The position numbers were made by a program, and so were the translations under genes. Positions 29,964-41,289 of a stretch of 64,000 bases of DNA are shown piece after piece. The notes below the pieces were generated by a model, which was not told the DNA's origin, made no database searches, and saw nothing but the letters and a program-made list of their open reading frames with translations. The stretch is from Diploptera punctata (lineage: Eukaryota; Arthropoda; Insecta; Blattodea; Blaberidae), in NCBI GenBank assembly GCA_030220185.1, contig JASPKZ010001599.1, positions 196,501-260,500 of the forward strand, written 5' to 3'. Each line of letters begins with the position of its first letter. Positions within the stretch are counted from its first letter, which is position 1.

Positions 29964-30425
29964 TGAACGTTTTCTTGGGTGTTCCGCGTCTTGGATTCAA
30001 GTTCGGCCTCTGGCCACTGTTTCTGACGTTTCGGCATGATCCCACATGTCATTATCAAGGAATGATAAGTTCGAGTCACAGGTTTAGGTCTTATATAATA
30101 AAATACATAGAGTTTTCGCTGTCGTGCGATTCCGAAGACGTACACACATCCAAGGTTTAGTTCTTATGTAGTTAAATACCATCAGTTTTCAGTGTGGTCC
30201 GTTTCGCAAGTCGTATACCCATCCAAGCGTTGACCACACTCCATGTTGCCCAACCGTGGTTTTCTTCATATCTTCTTCGCTGTTCTGGGGATGACATGGT
30301 GGGCAGCGAGAGCAGTTTTCCATGTAGATGGTAATCTTTCGGCATCATCTCGGGTGTTCATGGAATGTGGCCTTTTCTCAATCTCTATTGCTTCTCTGTA
30401 GATTCTTGATTTTTCATTATATATT
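29959..30425 (-). mobile_element. Penelope-like element 3' remnant
   Basis: Minus strand near 30420-30260 reads ESRIYREAIEIEKRPHSMNT then RLPSTWKTAL, the end of a GIY-YIG endonuclease domain as found in Penelope-like elements (REALEI.K core). Downstream is non-coding 3' sequence with degenerate DNDMWDHAETSETVARGRT-like codons, also common after this domain. The catalytic GIY-YIG motif itself is absent, and the frame is closed. Confidence 0.6.
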
Positions 30426-30844
30426 TCCTATATTAAACTAAACTTAAAAATCAATTAACAATAAGAATATTAAAGAAAAGTTTTATATTAAATTTATTTC
30501 CCATAAAACTAGATATCGGTGTTCCTCCAGTGACATCTATTTTTAAATAAATAATATGTTTATAGTTTTCTCGATTGAACTATACAATTCTGTACTATAA
30601 TGGTGAAATATCATGTAGGTAACTTTGTTTTAGATGCAACACCCACATAACATAAATACCGAGATGTTTGTAATAAGATTTGAAGACCAGCGAATTTATA
30701 ATTCCAAAGAGATACGAATTCAAAATGTTTGGGAAACACTGTCATGTAGGTAGTGATGGAGTTTAGTTGTAATCCGATACGGTAACTTACGTATTTGATC
30801 TACAAGGACAGAGTACTCCAGTCATAAGACTAGCGTGTTTCTGT
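30426..30844. other. Unassigned AT-rich interval
   Basis: No repeat, tRNA or coding signal was recognised. Confidence 0.35.
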
Positions 30845-31470
30845 GACTATTTAACTCATGCCACAAATGCTAGTCAATGACCAATCACGTTTCAATGAAT
30901 GTTGTTTTAAAACCTATGACAGTCGTGTTTCACCTCGCTCTTTACCGATTTCTCTTTATCACCTCCTGCTTTTGTGATAAAGAAAGCTCCTCCTTTTTAA
31001 TGTTCTGAACAGGTCAAAGCATTATTTTCTCCAACAAATACATTGGATATAGCAAATAATGAAAAGATTCCTTGATTTTACCGAGTTGTTTACTAAAAAA
31101 TAAATGAATAACCCGTAATGTTGATTATGATATATAGTTTGATGTGTTTAATTATTCCTCCACTTGGGTGCACTCTTACAATATTGCGATCTTATTTGGC
31201 AATAAATAATATGATCAAGCAGCAGTGAATGGACATAACCTCACGTTTTTTATTTGTTTTCAAACATCGCCGTTTACATTAAAAATATGACTATTTTAAA
31301 ATAACTATAGTTAAACAATGATTTGTGAGTAAACAGCTTAATTTTATTCGTTAAATAGTCCTAACAAATGCCACTCTTGATTTCCAAATTCTCTGGATAA
31401 ATTCACTCCTCACTTCGTGAGTCGTGAATTTATCGATAATTTGGAAATCACTCGTGGCATTACTTATGAT
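30845..31470 (-). repeat. Repeat E, subfamily 2, hairpin intact
   Basis: Minus-strand copy with the complete hairpin (CACTCCTCACTTCGTGAGTC at the apex). It shares with 1-165 the segment TCACCTCCTGCTTTTGTGAT in place of the ATATTTATCAGTGTTATATT block of other copies. The central region is also shorter and diverged. Confidence 0.75.
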
Positions 31471-32074
31471 AAATTTAATGATGAAGTAAGAACAGTGTAA
31501 AAATACAAATAGATCATAAGGCATTATGCGTTTATTTTATTAAGAAATATTAAACCAATATAAAATTTTATAAGAACGGTATTATAATAGTGATTTTATA
31601 GGCCTATTCTCTGTCTGTGCAATGTACCAATGGTTTTAAACACACAAATGTCAATTCACAAAACATTATATACCTCGGATCTCGTGATAATTTTTTTTTT
31701 GCGACATATTTTAATTAAACATGAACTGTACTAGCTGGTATTATCTCTGCTTTGGAATGTTTGATTACGTCACCTTTGGTGAACAGTCCCTTTCGCAATT
31801 TTTTCCGATACCGAAGACGACCGTTTCGAGTTATACATTCTTGATCAATCTGTGAATATTTTAGGGAGATTTTAATACAAATTTATTTGAATAAATAGTA
31901 CGTTAGTCCTGTAAAGACTGCGCTGAAGTCAGCTCTAAACAACCTTCGTTGGCTCAATGAAGATGCCACCTTTTTATTAATTGAAATGATTCCACATTCA
32001 ATTATTGAAATTTTAATTAATCAATGGTATTACTGAGTAAGTTAAGATAAAGTTTATAAATGAAAGAATATTAT
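31471..32074. other. Unassigned interval
   Basis: No match to other repeats here; no coding frame. Confidence 0.35.
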
Positions 32075-32312
32075 ATGTTATATACCATATGTTATATACT
32101 ATATGTTATATACTATATGTTATATACTATATGTTATATACTATATGTTATATACTATATGTTATATACTATATGTTATATACTATATGTTATATACTAT
32201 ATGTTATATACTATATGTTATATACTATATGTTATATACTATATGTTATATACTATATGTTATATACTATATGTTATATACTATATGTTATATACTATAT
32301 GTTATATTACAT
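32075..32312 (+). repeat. 14-bp minisatellite TATGTTATATACTA
   Basis: About 17 nearly perfect head-to-tail copies of the 14-mer. Because 14 is not a multiple of 3, all three plus frames stay open and read ICYILYVIYYMLYT-type repeats; these are not proteins. Confidence 0.95.
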
Positions 32313-32362
32313 GTTATATATTTATATATTATACTATACTACATTACATTACATTGTAATTA

Positions 32363-32584
32363 TACAAATGTCAGGAAAACTTTAAGACCCAAAAAAACGG
32401 TCCCCGAAATCATATGGCCATCATCATCATTATCATCATCCTCATCGTCCTCCTCCTTCACCGGTGTGGAAAGCAACGGGAAGCTACCACACCTACAATT
32501 CCCTAGTAAAGCTGAAATCATATCATGAAAATGCTATGATTGCAGTGAAGGACCTCCCTTCGTGCAGAATTACTATGGACGGAT
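32363..32584 (+). mobile_element. SINE-1, 5'-truncated
   Basis: Starts at ACAAATGTCAGGAAAACTTT and runs to AGAATTACTATGGACGGATG. It lies between the 14-bp minisatellite and a pentanucleotide array. Confidence 0.85.
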
Positions 32585-32866
32585 GTATATTATATTATAT
32601 TATATTATATTATATTATATTATTTTATTATATTATATTATATTATATTATATTATATTATATTATATTATATTATATTATATTATATTATATTATATTA
32701 TATTATATTATATTATAATATATTATATTATTTATCTTATATTATATTATCTATTATATTATATTATATTATATTATATTATATTATATTATATTATATT
32801 ATATTATATTATTATATTATATTATATTATATTATATTATATTATATTATATTATATTATATTATA
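32585..32866. repeat. (ATATT)n pentanucleotide array
   Basis: About 55 units with a few interruptions. It resumes for about 20 bp at 33167 after a SINE-2, which therefore inserted inside the array. Confidence 0.93.
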
Positions 32867-32867
32867 G

Positions 32868-33165
32868 GGGGCACGCCGTAGCGTAGTGGTTAAGGCACTG
32901 AGCTACAAGCCGGAGGGTCGAGGGTTCAAGTCCTTGGGGTCAGGATTTTTAAACTGACCCAAACCCTCTGGCGGCACTATGGCCCTGGGGTCGACTCAGC
33001 CTCTAACTGAAATGAGTACCAGACGCTTGTTCTGGGGTAAAGGCGGCCGTCACGCAGGGCTGACAACCCGGCTGACATAAAGTGCCGATTGTCTAGAAAA
33101 AGTGGGAGCCTTAACCTCCTACTACCCCAAGGGCCTCCTGAGGCCTGTAATGGGATCACTTTACC
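32868..33165 (+). mobile_element. SINE-2, full-length
   Basis: GGGGGCACGCCGTAGCGTAG head, GTCGAGGGTTCAAGTCC B box, CCTCTGGCGGCACTATGGCC body, 3' end GGGATCACTTTACC. It is inserted within the ATATT array. Confidence 0.92.
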
Positions 33166-33334
33166 TTTTTATATTATATTATATTTAAATTAATTATTTT
33201 CTATATTGTACAATCTTACTGAGGAAGTGAAGCTGAAAATTATAGCTAATGGAAGGATTACACGTATGATATGCTTTACTTAAATATATGGCATGCTTGA
33301 AACATGTTTTTAAATAATTACCAACTAATTTCCA

Positions 33335-33545
33335 CTATCTAAGCCGTAGGTTCATAGTCGCGCGGATATAAGCTCTCTGTACATCCTTCTCCTGAACTAA
33401 TGTTTTCCAATCATCCTTTGTATAATCTACTTCTTTCAAATAATAGTTAATGTCTTTCTCCCACCTACTTCTACCGGGCGCTTATCCTCTTATTATCCTA
33501 CAAGCCCATCTTTCATTTCCCATTCGTGCTACATACTGTTCGTTT
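33335..33545 (-). mobile_element. RTE-A LINE, old 3' fragment
   Basis: CCGTAGGTTCATAGTCGCGC, then CTGAACTAATGTTTTCCAAT: a degenerate complement of the RTE-A 3' coding end, with deletions and no TTAC run. Confidence 0.65.
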
Positions 33546-33868
33546 TGAAAAATGAATTACGTAAATTGTTATGCCACAGTATATTTTGTTTGCATCATAA
33601 CATTACCATGCTTATGTTTCAATTAGAAAACTTCCATTTCTTTAACCTATAATATGTGTACTTTTCCTCAATATTCATTTCACAGAATAAATGAGGCTGT
33701 GAGGATCAAATCTCGTGGGTGTATTTTTTATGACAGTGATTGGGAAGTGGCGTACAGTTTTGTCGTCAACTTTTATTAAATAAAATAACATTCTGAATAT
33801 CTATTAAATTCAATGTAGATAATTTGGAATATTCTGAGTAATTCTACTACATCCACATTCCTAACCTA
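33546..33868. other. Unassigned interval
   Basis: No match or coding signal was found. Confidence 0.35.
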
Positions 33869-34625
33869 AAAAATAATTTGTTAGAAATACAGTTTGCAGA
33901 CGATCAGACAATCCTTAGCTCTTCAGAAGACAATTTACAAATAGCCGCATATAAATTAAACGAAATAGCAAATAAATTCAATATGACAATCTCTGAAAAT
34001 AAATCGAAAGTAATGGCATTCAACGGGAAAGACCACATGAGGTGTAAAATCAGTATTAATAACAGTATAATACAACAGGTGAACAATTTTAATTATTTAG
34101 GATGCAACGTATCATACTGCCAGAAGGAAGATATTAATATTAAATTAAATAGATTTTACAGAATGTGTGGCACTATAAGACGGACACTGAAAAATAAAAC
34201 TTTGAGGAGCACTCAACTAAGATTTTACAAAATTATGGCAGTGCCTGTCTTAACATATGCAAGTGAAAATTGGACTCTTAACCGTTCAGACAAAAGAAAA
34301 ATAGACACTGCAGAAATGAAGTTCCTACGTTCAGTAGCAGGTGTGACAATTTTGGACAAGAAATGAATGAAGTGAGGATATTAGGAAGGACTTAAATATT
34401 TTCAATTTAACAAATAGAATTGACAACATGAGAAACAACTGGTATGAACATGTCAAGAGAATGCCTACAGATAGAATCCCTCAGCTGTCACTAAAGTACA
34501 AACCAATAGGACATGGAAATGTTGGACGCCCATTTACTAGATGAGAGGATTCATCAAATTCCACTTGATGTGAAAACAGGTCAAAAGGCCTAATTTCATG
34601 AAGCAGAAGAAGAAGAGAAGAAGAA
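33869..34625 (+). mobile_element. RTE-D LINE, 3' half
   Basis: The 162-aa frame at 33878-34366 has the catalytic box as FADDQTILSSSEDNLQ, then ISENKSKVMAF, NFNYLGCNVSYC, FYKIMAVPVLTYASENWTLN and TAEMKFLRSVAGVT. The C-terminal part continues in another frame to about 34560 and ends in a GAAGAAGAAG tail. This is a different family from RTE-A, found also at 35320, 41290, 49960, 60615 and 24324 as fragments or relatives. Confidence 0.82.
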
Positions 34626-35319
34626 ATACAGTTTAGCCTTAAACTTATAAAATTTAACGAAACTATCTCACCCTACCCTATTATTAATATATTTATTTTG
34701 TTATGTTATTAGATCAAACTTCTAGTGTAGATTAGGTTATTCAAGTGAAATAGCTTTATTCACAATGCATGTAGATTTAAAATTAATCTGGCTATACCAT
34801 GGCAGGGGTGTACCTATAAATGCACCAAATAGAAAAAGTGACTGATAGATCATGTTACCCAACATAATAATAGTATTTCCGCTATTGGATTGGGCTTTTG
34901 TCATATATATTTATTCAATCATTACTAAGAGCTTACCACTAATCTTCTATACTCATTTTATTTAATTAATATTGAAAACAATACTCAAGTTAATGAACAA
35001 GATATTCGTTTAGAATTTATTGGTTAATCTGATACCCCATGATGATAAATTGTCTATTCTGTTTGAACTATGACTAATTCATGTTTTCCATTGTAAATAT
35101 GGCTATTTATGTTAAAATTACAACTTCTCGTTGAATTTTAAAACATTTCTTGTATTTTTTAAATCAATATACACTGTATATTTTTCTCGGGTATCTATTC
35201 GCACACTGCAGCAATAATTTGCGCGTTCTTCGGATTTTTATTTCAATTTCTGTAGGTACACTCCCCATTAAGCTTAAGAAACAACAGACATTTAGGGATA
35301 ACATTGGAAGAGCACAAAT
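34626..35319. other. Unassigned AT-rich interval
   Basis: A 62-aa frame at 35150-35338 has no recognisable domain. No repeat match. Confidence 0.35.
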
Positions 35320-35405
35320 TAAATTTCCCAGGCTTTAAAATGGGAGTAACACTTATGGATCGTATAAGAAATTAATCTATGAGGCAAAAATTTAATTAAA
35401 TAAAT
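35320..35405 (+). mobile_element. RTE-D-type LINE fragment, part 1 (split by SINE-1)
   Basis: Degenerate GVTLMDRIRN-like codons match the AGVTILDKK region of RTE-D. It stops at AAATAAATAT, the duplication flanking the SINE-1 inserted after it. Confidence 0.55.
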
Positions 35406-35756
35406 ATCCATCCATCCATAGTAATTCTGCCCGAAGGCAGGTCCTTGACTGCAATCATAGCATTTTCATGCTATGCTTGCAGCTTTACTGAGGAATTGTG
35501 TAGGTGTGGTAGCTTCCCGTTGCTTTCCACACCGGTGAAGGATGATGATGATGATATGGTAAGGATGATAATGATAATGATGATGGCCATATGATTTCGG
35601 GGACCGTTTGGGCCTTAAAGTTTTCCGGACATTTGTCTTACAGGTGAGGAAAAACCCCGATAAAAACCTCACCCAGAAAAACTGCCCCGACCAGGGATCG
35701 AGCCCGGGCCCGCTGCGTGACAAGGCAGCACGCTACCTCGAGACCACAGCGGTGGA
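35406..35756 (-). mobile_element. SINE-1, full-length, 10-bp target duplication
   Basis: Complete minus-strand copy from the head (complement of TGTCCACCGCTGTGGTCTCG near 35755) to its CCATCCATAGTAATTCTGCC end. AAATAAATAT occurs on both sides. The two halves of one LINE fragment flank it. Confidence 0.93.
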
Positions 35757-35965
35757 CAAATAAATATAGTAAAGGAAATTAAAGATTACCAAAAAAAATT
35801 ACTACAGCATGTAAGAATAATGACGAAAGACAGAATCCGTTTGGCAGACTTTAAACTACGTACAAACGGAGGGGTAAACTAGACTTTGGACGACCACTGA
35901 CAAGATGGCGACTACAAGTTCATCTAGAGGAAACAGGAACAGGCTAATAAAAGCCTAAACCTTAA
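35757..35965 (+). mobile_element. RTE-D-type LINE fragment, part 2
   Basis: KEIKDYQKKLLQHVRIMTKD-like codons followed by a LRTNG..NXTLDDH stretch: the C-terminal tail of the LINE begun at 35320, without an open frame. Confidence 0.65.
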
Positions 35966-35982
35966 CTGTCCATGAGTATGAT

Positions 35983-36640
35983 GACTATTTAACTCATGCC
36001 CCAAATGGGAGTCAACGACCAATCACGTTTCAATGATTTCTGTTTTACAACCAATCAGAGTCTTTTTCACGAAATATTTATCAGTGTTAAATTTACCATA
36101 TTAAAGAAAGCTCTTCCCGTTTAATATCCTGAACAGGTCTGACCATTATTTTGCAGTGACTGAGAAGCTTGTAGGAGTTAATATAAAAACATTTGTAGCA
36201 ATTGATTATACCACCAAAAAAAAAAGAAACCACTGTCTGCACTTTCTTAAATGTATTTTTTCCCAGGTAATAATCCAGAAAAATATAATTGTCATATTTA
36301 CATCATACGACATCAGAAATTAATTAATATACAGTTTGATGTGTTTCATTTTTTCTCCACTAGAGAGCATTCTTACAATGTTGCGTTCCTTTGGCAATAA
36401 ATAGTATGATCTGGTTGCAGTGATAAACAAAATAAGCAGTAGAAGCGTACCTATCGTTTCTCATTTGTTTTCAAACATGGCCGTTTACATTAAATATATA
36501 AATATTTTAAAATAACTACAGTTAAATAATGATTTGTGAGTAAACAGCTTAATTTTATTCGTTAAATAGTCCTAACAAATGCCACTCTTGATTTCCAAAT
36601 TCTCTAGATAAATTGGAAATCACTCGTGGCATTACTTATG
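35983..36640 (-). repeat. Repeat E, hairpin apex deleted
   Basis: Minus-strand copy whose hairpin end reads CTAGATAAATTGGAAATCAC, the same reduced form as at 21297. About 50 bp near 36160 (the AGAAATACGGCTACC region) are also missing. Confidence 0.8.
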
Positions 36641-36764
36641 AAATTTACAATGGAATGCTATTTTTATATTCTATTTAATTTAGGTCCAATAATTACAGTA
36701 ATATACTGTGTATCTAGGCAATGAGATGGATCAGACGTTGTTTTGATGCTGGTGTAATAATATA

Positions 36765-37617
36765 CAGTGCGATCAGCAGACGCGGGATCTCATTATACAC
36801 TGCTGACGCACTCGCGGCGGGGAACGACAGCGTAAGCTCGCGGTGATACAAACATACACATTTTCGTAACTATTTTATTACCCGTTTAAGGAGTAAGCGC
36901 AGTTGTTGACGGAGGGCGCTGCAGTCGTGTTTATGCAGGAATAGAACACGTGACACTGCTATCTACGAGTGCAGAGGGGAATGGGACGTGGGACGCTGAC
37001 AGTATACAATGCCTTATATGACGTCACGTGTAGCAACAAATAGAGCTTTGTAATTCTTCCGCCTGCAGAGATATTTTGAATGACTAATACAAATTATCGT
37101 ATTTACCAACTTTATTGACGTAGGTGCTGGAAATGTCCACCTTCGTTGTCCATACATTTTTGACACTTCTTTATAACATTTGTTGTACAGATTTTTGGAC
37201 TGTTGAACGTGACGGAATTTTTACACCCGGGAATCGTGTTTCAAAGAGTCTTCGTACTCGTACTTGGCTGGCAGACTGAGCTAACAAGTATTGATCGCAA
37301 ATAAATACACGTTGTTCAGTAGAAAAATTATTAGCCATTATAAAGTTTACACTTTACACTTATACACGCGAACACTCAGTTTACACACACACGCTTGTTT
37401 TATAAGATACAAATTTTAAAATTGAAATAACATATACACACGCCATTCAGTACACAAGAAAAAGCGAGCGAGCACCTTATCCACTCGAAGCACACAATCT
37501 TACTGCAACCATGAATGCGTGGGATGTGAGTCTGCGCACATTTCAAGTCCCGTGTCTGCACGTCACCGCACAGCACAAGCCTCGCGTCTGCTGTCCAATG
37601 CTATACTGATCGCACTG
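36765..37617 (-). mobile_element. Mariner/IS630-like element, internally deleted (853 bp)
   Basis: Ends CAGTGCGATCAG and CTGATCGCACTG are inverted, with TA on each side (36763-36764, 37618-37619). A further inverted pair, CAGCAGACGCG, lies just inside. The interior holds only the start and end of a transposase on the minus strand, so the element could move only with help. It is less AT-rich than its surroundings. Confidence 0.8.
37112..37338 (-). pseudogene. Transposase remnant: N-terminal HTH joined to C-terminal end
   Basis: From the ATG at 37338 it reads MANNFSTEQRVFICDQYLL, then RRLFETRFPGVKIPSRSTVQ, the helix-turn-helix N-terminus (DUF4817-like) of insect mariner/IS630-type transposases. 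After this the sequence jumps to NVIKKCQKCMDNEGGHFQHL and a stop at 37112, a typical extreme C-terminus of the same kind of protein. The DDE core of about 250 residues is missing, and the two halves are out of frame. A deletion derivative is the simplest reading. Confidence 0.7.
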
Positions 37618-37619
37618 TA

Positions 37620-39679
37620 CATAATATACGGAGTACAGTGACGTAAGAACTACGTTAGTAGTTCACGAACTCACCACTCTTCTCATCGGTAATGTTTAAT
37701 TAATGTTCTTTTAAACGATAGTTTCTGAAAGGCCGAACGTTATTTGACGGACTATACAATAATGGTGGGCCGGGTGGGAGAAGAGTGCCTTTTTATTTAC
37801 GCACTTTAACAGTACATAATTGGCATACATATTAATCAAATACTATATTTAACGTATTTCAATCTGGGAAAGTTATTATCACTTCATTATTCTCTCGTAA
37901 ATATGAAAATAAAGTGGGACTATTTCCTGTCATGACCACGAAGGTTACAACAGTTCTTACTTCTAACCAGCGATAAACCACCGATTATCACAACGTTGAG
38001 CACCTATGACCACAGATATACCACCGATACAGCATATCAGTGGCTTCAACAAATTATGTCCGAATTTGTCTTTTACTTATTTAACCGCTTAAAATAATAA
38101 AAAGGACGTTCCCTGGAATTCACCTACGTTAGAGTAATTGATTTAGTTTCCATTCAATGATTTAGGTTTGGTTAGCTTTTAATTTCATAGCATTTTAAAT
38201 CTGATTTAATACGTAACATAAACGTAACATAAATGACCTCTTCATGTCTGTTATTCTATGGAACATTCAACATGTCTGACGGTTACAACGTAAAATCATA
38301 TTTCCACTACTTCATTTCATCAATATTTTGACGATGGTTAAATCCCAGAGGTAAATGGTATCATCAACACTTCGTAATACTTTAAATTACATTAAAAATG
38401 GCATAAGTCGCGTAAGTAAAAAGCTGGTCTTGTACAACCCCACCTAATGGTGCCCTAAGATAACATGTTATTTAACTCTTGAGTTACAGACAAGATAACA
38501 GACAAATACTTGAATAAGGCTAGTCTTACCTCTGAACAGTGTAAGAGAACTCGTTTATACAGACCCTCGCACTGTTTATCAGAAAAACGCACGATAAAGT
38601 GAACATAAATCGATCTTGTCTTGCAACAGAAGCATGATACGAACCTGTGATTTTTCTAATATCGATCATTTGCACTATCTTAGCCATTTGCCCTAATTTA
38701 ACGCTCCACATTTTTTGGCAGATAAAATAAGCGCTCAATTGGATATTGATATTTTTAAACTTCGAACTAGAGATTTCTAATTAAAATGTAAACGCTTCCT
38801 AAGCTTGTAGCTTGTCTCATGATACCAAACAGGTTTTAGTCTTCTGTTGTGACATATGCTGATATATTTCGCTACTACGCCCCACTTATTCTCTATCTAT
38901 TACGGTACATAACTTAAGTTACGTTTCATTATATTTGGTTTGCATATTTTAGGTCCATCAGTTGAGCTATATTTAGCGTACGTTACAAAATATCTCAAAT
39001 TAGGTTATGTTTTCTTTAACCCATTTGCTTCAGGTTTAAATGATCAATATATTTCCCCAGAAATCGAATTTAAGTTACCGTAAATTATATTGTCTTATTT
39101 TCAGACATTCAAAACACACAAAAGATAACGGTACTTGAGATCACAATAAGGGTAAAGGCAAAAACACATTTCTCTACTATTCATAAATGTTAACAAAACA
39201 TTACTCTGCCAAGGGATGTAAAAAATATTGCAAAACATAACTGCAGAGTTAAGCGAGTGTACCTCGTCATCTGAGTTGAAGGTCATTTAACTGACGGCGA
39301 GTGTACCTCGTCTTTTGAGGCGAATGAGTTAATGAGAGAATTGGAGACAGCGATACCGTGTGAGGAGGCACTGCGAGTGGCCGGTAGCACGAACATTGCC
39401 ATATATTGGAAATTTTGTTTTAACAATCCTTAATAATTATCTTTACAGTTTGTATTACGATTTTTAGGTTATATTTAAGTCCAATTGTATTTTTCTCTCT
39501 TATTTTTCGCATTTTTCTCCCCGACGACCAAGAATTAAAAATAATTCACATTCTACAACAATAATTTACTTTTTTGGCGGTTTTAAATTGCATAAACACA
39601 TCATTTGCACTATAATTTCCAATTCAATTACATAATATTAACCTAGATTTGTAAAAATTGAAATAACGTGACTAAAATA
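37620..39679. other. 2-kb interval without recognised repeats
   Basis: Longest stretch with no mobile-element match. Open frames are short (60-70 aa) and have no domains. Small features are an inverted pair CACTCTTCTC / GAGAAGAGTG at about 37666 and 37781 and a duplicated GCGAGTGTACCTCGTC near 39253 and 39298. It could hold unique intergenic or intronic DNA. Confidence 0.4.

Positions 39680-39720
<41 letters not shown>
39680..39720 (+). repeat. (AAT)n microsatellite
   Basis: AAT array immediately before an RTE-A fragment; a shorter array follows that fragment. Confidence 0.88.
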
Positions 39721-39723
<3 letters not shown>

Positions 39724-40156
39724 AAACATGGACTCTTACTTTAAGGGAGGAAAGGAGATTACAAGTATTTGAGAATAAAGTACTTAGGAAAATTTTTGGA
39801 CCAAAGAGAGATGAGAAGACAGGTGAATGGAGAAGACTACATAACAATGAACTACATGGTCTTTATAGGAAGCCAGATATAATAAGAACAGTTAAGTCTC
39901 ATAGACTGCGATGGGCAGGACATGTTGCACGTATGGGGAATGAAAGAGTTGCATGGAAGCTTCTTGTAGGAAAGCCAGAGGGAAAACGAACAGTTGGTAG
40001 ACCAAGAATGAGGTGGGAGAATAACATTAACTATGATTTGAGGGAAGTAGACTATACAGGGAATGATTGGAAAGTATTAGCTCAGGATAGGGTTGTATGG
40101 AGAGCGTATGTCCGCGCGGCCATGAACCTGCGGGCTCGATAGTGCCAGTTAGTAAG
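39721..40156 (+). mobile_element. RTE-A LINE, 3' fragment between AAT arrays
   Basis: From AGAAACATGGACTCTTACTT to GTGCCAGTTAGTAAG, encoding the YRKPDIIRTVKSHRLRWAGH and KPEGKRTVGRPRMRW region with few changes. AAT arrays on both sides suggest insertion into an array. Confidence 0.85.
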
Positions 40157-40184
40157 TAATAATAATAATAATAATAATAATAAT
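40157..40184 (+). repeat. (AAT)n microsatellite
   Basis: Short AAT array after the RTE-A terminus. Confidence 0.8.
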
Positions 40185-40497
40185 ACGCTACGACATTATG
40201 AGAGATATATAATTTAAAGACAGCTGGGAAAACCAATGTCGATACAAGTAACCATAGCCTGGCAGATAAAAGTACAGATAAGAGTCGTCACAAATCGGAG
40301 TGACGGAAATAAATTTTGAGCTCAACAGCAGTTAGTAAGTACCCTTGATTTTTCAGTTTATTGTTGTAAACTCTAGCTCTTCGTATGTATTTACTAACAT
40401 TTTTTTTTAATTATTTAAACTTTTTCAAACAATTGACTCAAGTTTGGAATTATTTATCCTCGATTTTTCAGTTTATTATCGTGAATTATAACTCTTT

Positions 40498-40500
<3 letters not shown>
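40185..40500. other. Unassigned interval with a repeated TTTTTCAGTTTATT motif
   Basis: The phrase GATTTTTCAGTTTATT occurs twice about 115 bp apart (40348, 40463), followed by a GTAA-ACTCTAGCTCTT-like stretch each time. This is a diverged tandem duplication. No coding frame. Confidence 0.4.

Positions 40501-40547
<47 letters not shown>
40501..40547 (+). repeat. (AAT)n microsatellite, tail of CR1-like LINE
   Basis: AAT array leading into ACTTTATTTATTCTGGCAGA. Confidence 0.9.
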
Positions 40548-40551
<4 letters not shown>

Positions 40552-41000
40552 TATTTATTCTGGCAGAATTAAGGCCACAAGGCCCTCTCTTCCACTCAAC
40601 CAGCACAAATACAAATAAATATTCGACAAATATAGATATACACTATACTAACTATAAACAGTTAAAGATACAATAAATGTAGCAATGTAAATGTCATGTA
40701 CAAACAACATTTTATAGGGTAATAACAATAATGATACGATAATAATAATAATAATATAAATATGATACATTATACGGGAAACACCAATTAATATATATGT
40801 ATATATCTTACACTGGATAATAATGAAGTCGAGTTTAGAGCAAATATAAATTTAGATTTCTTTTAAAAGATGTCAATGTCCGGCAGCCCCTTATTTCTTG
40901 TGGTAGGGAATTCCAGTTGCGAGAAGTGGAGATGGTATGTGACATGGAGTGATGTGATGTCCTATGTTGCGGTATATTAAGTAAGAGACTATGTTGTGAT
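40548..41000 (-). mobile_element. CR1-like LINE, second subfamily, 3' region
   Basis: Plus-strand CTGGCAGAATTAAGGCCACA and CTCTTCCACTCAACCAGCAC correspond to the tail at 28312 with consistent differences, shared instead with 57838 (GAGTGGAAGAGAGGGCCTTA). GGCAGCCCCTTATTTCTTGT is the complement of the PQ.IRG codons. Ends near 41000. Confidence 0.68.
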
Positions 41001-41289
41001 TTCTGTATTTAGCAACATTTTTAAATATTTTAAAATATTTAAAACAGTTTTTATAACTATATTTTAGAATTTTTATGTATTTATTCAAATACACATTGTA
41101 ATGGCGACTTGCTGTTTTCTCCAGAGAGTATATTATGTCGTTTGAACCAGTGGATTATCGATGGTTGCGATCATCAAGGAGTGAAAAAAAGAGCGTTTCA
41201 TGGGATTCGCCCAATGTTAGAGTAATTGAACTAGATTTAGTGTGAGTTACGTAGTTAGTTAGCTTTTAGGTTCGTTACAATGTAAATGT

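Noticed and set aside
32060..32528. Three overlapping 98-141-aa plus-strand frames
   Set aside because: All are readings of the 14-bp minisatellite in its three frames.
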